NCBI GenBank assembly: GCA_949358305.1
Contig: OX442320.1
Coordinates: 11,362,259 to 11,426,258 of the forward strand
DNA from: Strigamia acuminata
Lineage: Eukaryota > Arthropoda > Chilopoda > Geophilomorpha > Linotaeniidae
DNA length: 64,000 nucleotides
Direction of reading: 5' to 3'
In this document: piece by piece, positions 58,991-64,000 of the stretch
Position numbering within the stretch: position 1 is the stretch's first letter
How the letters are laid out: the number at the start of each line of letters is the position of its first letter
The notes under the pieces: generated by a model
Databases searched by the model: none
What the model was told of the DNA's origin: nothing
The model's input: only the letters and a program-made list of their open reading frames with translations
Made by a program: the position numbers and the translations under genes

Positions 58991-60472
58991 AATCCGATAA
59001 TATTTCCCACTTTCACACCTTTCTTTGTGGATACGTTCAAAGCTATTCCCCAGCACTGCAGCAATAGCCACAATTGATTTGCTATTCCATCAGAACGCTT
59101 AATCAATAAAAAACAAATACAAGATTTACCCCTATATATTCCCACATGATCCCCCACATTAACCCACCTCCCACCACCCTTACACCCTACAATCAATCCC
59201 CCCTCAGCCACATTTAAAAAGAAATCCCCAATTACACAGAACATAAAAAAAGCGCACAAAACAAAAAATCATTACTCACCGTTTTTCGTCGTTTTTATTC
59301 CCCACAAACTCGTCAGCCGCAGCAAACCAACCCCACGACTCGATGTACGCATCCACTGCCACTGCCCCCACACAGCTGCCAGTAGCGTACAATGTCGACA
59401 CGCAATACAGCCATTGAACCTTTATTACAACGAATATCAATTACCTTCATCTGCGACCTGGCTACAGCGAAAGCGAATTAACAAAACGAGCTTTTAGCGC
59501 GCAGCCTCGCGCTCGTGCGGGCGCTTCGCTCTAGCGGGGTTATTGGTATTTGGCATCGTCGAACCCACCCACTAACACGGAAGGTGCGTATTACAGCTCG
59601 CGGTGCAGCCCCCTTTTTGTGCAACTACATGAAAAAGGTGCAAAATGTCTAATGTACCAGTCAATCCGTGAAGTCGTCAAACATTGTCCGAATCTCTAAT
59701 CTCTACTTGTCAAAACATTCGATTCAAATTTACACTCACGTAAACCAACAATCAAGCAGAAAGGAAACAAAAAAAAATATTTTTTTTGTTTGAATAAAAT
59801 AATCAATTGTGACGACCACGTTTGATTGGGCGGTAAATCACGGCTTGGTGGTTCCATTCCTCCACTACTCCGAGATGGCATTGCACAATCATACGTTCGC
59901 ACCTCTAACTCTTGTGGAGATGTGAGATGTCTGGCTCTGGTTGTGTCAGCAGTGTGTCAATGTCTGTTTTTGCTGCGTGGCTTGTTTCTTTGTTCTTTGT
60001 GGTTATTGTTTCCTATATTTTTTGCTCTTTTTGTTCCAAAGTTTTTGTATTGTTGTAAAGTATCTTTCCTCATTTGGAAAATATTGATTTGCAATGTCTT
60101 TTTCGTGCAGCGGTCTTTACGGAGTGTTCATGTACATAAGGCAGATTTCTAGCTCGTTTATGACAAACTATACGACTATAACCCTAGGTGATACGGAATT
60201 TACAGTCCAGAAATTGTCGCCTGTAAATAAACACTCCAACACCGTTTTCCCTTGGCCTGTCCGCAATATCCGCAAATTGGATAGTATCACGTATCAACAT
60301 GTGCAGAGCATTTTGCCACCGATGGCGCTACATAATATATAGCTACACTGTATTCTGGGATGACAACAAGTAACAAACATGCTTAGTCGTCCATCTTGCA
60401 CACTGGCGAACAATCAGGCTGCGTAATTCGGCATATTCACGGACTTCGTCATCGGTAGTTGTGTCGACAAGG
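58991..60472. other. non-coding stretch
   Basis: A CpG-rich patch at about 59300-59600 (with GCGCGCAGCC) and a CTCF-like GCCACCGATGGCGCT (60315-60329). A 108-codon plus frame at 59826-60152 is unsupported. Confidence 0.45.
60315..60329 (+). promoter_or_regulatory. CTCF-like motif
   Basis: GCCACCGATGGCGCT resembles a CTCF core and lies 150 bp from a MITE. Confidence 0.28.
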
Positions 60473-60775
60473 TTATGCTGGGCGCAGACATACTGCGATT
60501 TCGCAAGCGAAATCGCCATGTGAATCGCGCGCAATGCTACACACATGTAGCTATTCCAGCTTTGCGATTTCAAGGTTATGACGTCATTCCTTCATTTCAC
60601 ACAGGTCACAGATTGGCTGCGACATGAATCGCGGGCGAAATAGTACTTGCCCCAAGTACTATTTTCAAAAGTACATTTACAACCGACACGAAGGAAATGA
60701 CATCATCTGCGCATGCGCAATGGCAACGTGATTGTGCCGCGATTTCGCATCGCGGTATGTGTGCGCCCAGCATTA
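60473..60775. mobile_element. Harbinger-like MITE with TTA target duplication
   Basis: TGCTGGGCGCAGACATAC (from 60476) is mirrored by GTATGTGTGCGCCCAGCA (ending 60772), and TTA flanks both sides (60473-60475 and 60773-60775). Inverted similarity extends inward (GCGATTTCGC words and ATGACGTCATTCCTTC against GAAGGAAATGACATCAT). A perfect small palindrome AATAGTACTT/AAGTACTATT lies centrally. The length of 297 bp has no coding capacity. TTA duplications are typical of PIF/Harbinger. It contains an NRF1-like TGCGCATGCGCA. Confidence 0.8.
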
Positions 60776-61815
60776 CAGAGTGTTATTCTCGTGGTCTGAC
60801 GGTCATCAAGAGTGACGGCACCACGGTCTCTAACCGGCAATATGGCCAACTGTTTATTTTCTGTTAACACACCTGGCCTACCATTCCCAGAGAAAACTTG
60901 AAGCTGGCTTTACTTTAAGATATCACCGTTAAACCACCAATAAGTGAATAATGAATCTACTTCAAAGAAAAACAGAGTGCATGCATTTAGACTAGAGGAA
61001 AATACATTGCACCTAATCCCCTTTTAAAGCCATTGCAGCATGTCTTTAAAGCCTAGAGGAAAGTGGCAGAACGCAGAGCAAAGGTCGGCTCGTGATGCTC
61101 ACACACACAAGGTGCGGTCCTCAAATAAATTTTCTTTTAATTAAACCCATTTTGAGTTATTTCAAGTTTTGCTGGATCTCTAAAGCGAAGCGTTTCATCA
61201 CCAAGTATCCACTTCAAACTGTTGCAGACTAACAGTCATCATCTAGCATAATCTAACTTTATTTCATCACACCATTAAATTTATAAGTGCTTGTTTAATT
61301 AAAAATCCCACATGTCCTCTCCTAATACGCCAGGTGCTTGTTTCACCTTTCACCCTTAATCCACTAAACAGTTGAAACAATCTCTGCACTGCATCCTTCA
61401 GTGCATTACACAAAGACTTAATTTAACCTGAAAGCAGCAGAAGACATGGAAAGGAGAAAAAAATATATATATAATCCTAATTCCACCTTGGGTCAACATG
61501 GGCATCATTTTATCTTCTTTTTTTTGTGCCTCCATTACTTTTCTTTCATTCTCCCATCATTTGTTTGTTTGTTAGACAAGGCCACCCATTTTATTACCAG
61601 TTCATATCCTCGTTTCAACCTCGAGTGCTTAAAGGATAAGTTTCAATAATGGTCGAGTCAAATGAAGCATTCTTTTTAAAAGCCGGATTAATCTTTCAGA
61701 AAGGAACGAAAAAAATTCAATCATCTGTTTTGTTTCGGGATTTCTTCTTTCATTTCTGCTAGTAATAGACCCGGCTGCAATTAGAGTCATAAGGTGAAAA
61801 CTGCCTGTTACAAAG
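60776..61815. other. AT-rich non-coding stretch
   Basis: No gene or repeat of note. Confidence 0.5.
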
Positions 61816-61819
61816 CTTT

Positions 61820-62090
61820 AAAATTAATTTTTTAAACCGTTTGATTTTTAAGCAAAAAAGTTGATTTTTAGACCACAAAATTGATTTCTAGACCACAAAA
61901 TTGATTTTTAGGCCAAAAATTGATTTTTAGACCAAAAATTGATTTTTAAACAACAAAATTGATTTTTAGACCACAAAATTGATTTTTAGACCACAAAATC
62001 GATTTTTAGACCACAAAATCAATTATGAGACCATAAAATCGATTTTTAGACCACAAAATCGATTTTTAGATCCAAAAAACAGAAAAACTG
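61820..62090. repeat. 20-bp A/T-tract minisatellite
   Basis: The unit GATTTTTAGACCACAAAATT, about 13 copies with single-base variants. T5 and A4 centres are about 11.5 and 8.5 bp apart. Confidence 0.92.
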
Positions 62091-62975
62091 AAAAACGACC
62101 ACCAAAGAGCAAAAAATTCCCTCTCTAGACCCCAGCCTAAAATCTATAATTATTATCATTTCATTTTAACTGTTTTCTCATTTTTAAATGAAATAACCCT
62201 AATTTTCCATCCCCAACCGCTGAAAACTCCCATTTTCTTATCACCCATTTGTTGCGCTAAGCATAAATAAATAAATAAATAAATAAAAACTAATAAAAAA
62301 AAATAAAACCATTGATCAAGTTGATGGTAGTTGGTAGATGACCGTTTCACTGCACCCTCAAAGAGAATTAAAGCTCTGATAAAATCTCCCTACATAATGC
62401 AAGTGCGCAGACCATTATCCACCATTCAAAACGCGATAAGCAATTGATAATGTATCGATTGACTACAACAATTCTCCGCAAATTTCCATAACCCGACTCA
62501 ATTCTCCACTTCAAACTAACTAATTTCTATAAAATTCTCTTTCATACCTCATCTAATCCCGCATTGCAACCATCAAACACCATTAATTGCAAACATTTGC
62601 CCCATTAACATAGAAATTCACACTTTATCCCCTAAATTAAATTCCATCAATAATAATCAGCATATGAATATCAACTTACCTAAATTTCATCACATAAAAA
62701 CCCCAAACAGGCAATAACATACAACTTCACCCTTTGACCTTGCCAGGAGCAATATTTTTTTTTTAGGCCTAGCCAAGACGAGATTAATTTGACCCCCAAG
62801 TGTGTTATTGACCAACTTTCACTGATACAGCAAAAATTGACCGTATTTCTACTAATCGAAAAGTCACGGACAAGTTTACCGGACTCTCGTCGATTCACGT
62901 TTGCTCGGCGAGAGGAATTATTTTAATATTAATGCAATTAATCCGAAAAGTAGCCAGCCCTGAACTCGGCATCAA
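62091..62975. other. AT-rich non-coding stretch
   Basis: It includes an AAAT tetranucleotide tract (about 62264-62288). No gene. Confidence 0.5.
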
Positions 62976-63060
62976 GATCTATCAAATATATTTTACAGAT
63001 TTGAAATCCGTCCGTCGGTTTCGGAGGAGATAGAGTTTATAGACGGATCAACGTGATTTT
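62976..63060 (+). mobile_element. transposon-relic phrase
   Basis: TTGAAATCCGTCCGTCGGTT followed by TCGGAGGAGATAGAG and TATAGACGGATCAACG is the style of non-coding sequence found in arthropod transposon copies. Short and undated. Confidence 0.35.
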
Positions 63061-64000
63061 ATTAGCAAGGAATTATGGGTAATATACAGAGAATGTGGGT
63101 TACACTAAAAGGTAAGGTTAATACGAAAAGGAGATACATTAATAGGCTAACAAACGGACTACGCACAATTAATATAATCCCTGATTTTGCTTTTTATTTA
63201 GTTAACGACAAACACTCACACGTGATATTAATTTAGGGTTCTGTCGCGCAGTTCGCAACAGTATTGTATTACGCTATAAAAAAATCCTCCCTCGATCTAC
63301 CAGCAACAAACATGGCCGCCAAATGACATTAAAAATTGCAGTGTGCATGCGCACAACACTTATTCCATCTGGTGTTGAAAAAATGCATTTAGGTCGATTT
63401 AAAGGAGATAAACAAGTCAAAATGTATAATAAAAAAAACACATTTCGACCTCAAATTATCCACAATTTTATAATTTAGAATAATTTTTCCTCCATGAGGG
63501 GCCCACCTTTTCACGCCCTTTCAACGCAATTATCATGACACGAAGGAATAAAAAAAAGAATTTCTCCCAGACCAAGTTTGTAATTTTTAATTCACTTTTG
63601 ATCAGAAAACGCATCAAACATTCCTGGAGCGAAAACAAGGCCCGAGGTTGCAAATACCTTTCTACGTGGCTGCAAAACAGATTCCCCTCATCACACCTGT
63701 TCCTGAAAAGAGGCGGATGTTCAGCCATCAAACTGTTGCCTGTTTCAAAGAGGTGATGAGTACTGGGGGCCCACCAACCACCTGTCACACCTTGTTAGCC
63801 TCTTGCCAGACATGTTGAGCTCTGCACTGCACATAATCATAATCATTTGAGTAATAATTGCTCGCAGCCATTTCATTGCTGCGCCAGACTCCAATTAAAA
63901 AAAAAATAAATAAATATATATATAAAATTGAAGAAAGCCAAGGCTGGGGTCCGTGAAAACTTCAAAGGGAGGAGGAGATTAAAAAGTTGCGGCGGACAAA
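63061..64000. other. non-coding stretch
   Basis: A reverse CTCF-like CCATCTGGTGTT (63365-63376) and AACATGGCCGCC (63309-63320). Frames on both strands at 63468-63788 are unsupported. Confidence 0.45.

Noticed and set aside
3699-63320. Apparent enrichment of ATGGCG/CGCCAT words (YY1-like) across the window
   Set aside because: A rough composition-based estimate predicts around 18 such words on both strands, about what is seen, so enrichment is not claimed. Only instances at good start codons are mentioned.
1-64000. tRNA, rRNA or snRNA genes
   Set aside because: No segment with convincing A-box/B-box pairs, cloverleaf folding or conserved rRNA words was seen by eye.

Overview
This window looks like non-coding nuclear DNA of an animal, most likely an arthropod. 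The evidence is AT-rich sequence throughout, no operon-like gene packing, no long uninterrupted reading frames outside repeats, many short inverted-repeat transposons, abundant minisatellites, and an interstitial telomere-like run of TTAGG-type repeats (28383-28462), the arthropod telomere motif. No protein in the window could be named with confidence. Coding calls below are candidate exons judged by eye from codon use, splice-like sites and start context. Their confidence is deliberately low, because GC-richer islands here are open in several frames at once.

The dominant feature is tandem repeats. About a dozen unrelated minisatellite arrays (13.98-14.16, 15.45-16.05, 17.16-17.71, 20.83-21.00, 27.11-27.47, 32.88-33.18, 34.04-34.50, 40.85-41.10, 43.51-43.87, 46.27-46.75, 58.76-58.99 and 61.82-62.09 kb) share one design. 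Their units are about 10, 20, 21, 30 or 32 bp, close to whole numbers of DNA helical turns, and each unit carries short A-tracts and T-tracts whose centres often fall about 10 bp apart. The primary sequences differ, but the phased A/T-tract layout recurs. This is the most unusual signal in the window. A different array (22.2-23.9 kb) has a Thr/Ser/Pro-type 24-bp unit within a 153-bp higher-order unit that carries an in-frame TAG. A third type (57.30-57.55 kb) has a 38-bp unit.

Transposon-derived elements include a hAT-like MITE with an 8-bp target duplication (9422-9597), a Harbinger-like MITE with TTA duplications (60473-60775), a second TTA-flanked element (19247-19606), a long hairpin element (11631-11902), a foldback cluster (38.82-39.50 kb), a lone hAT-type terminus (55645 onward), and fragments resembling arthropod transposon non-coding ends (29.41-29.65, 31.49-31.82, 45.10-45.26 and 62.98-63.06 kb).

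The best candidate exons are at 51763-51975 (-), 37511-37681 (-), 58262-58345 (-), 22033-22259 (+), 28795-28931 joined to 29005-29051 (+), and a GC-rich locus at 3.16-3.77 kb readable on both strands. Several CTCF-like sites occur, including a 19-bp identical pair in opposite orientation at 25860 and 35119. The remaining sequence is AT-rich intron-like or intergenic DNA. No rRNA, tRNA, CRISPR array or prokaryotic feature was seen.
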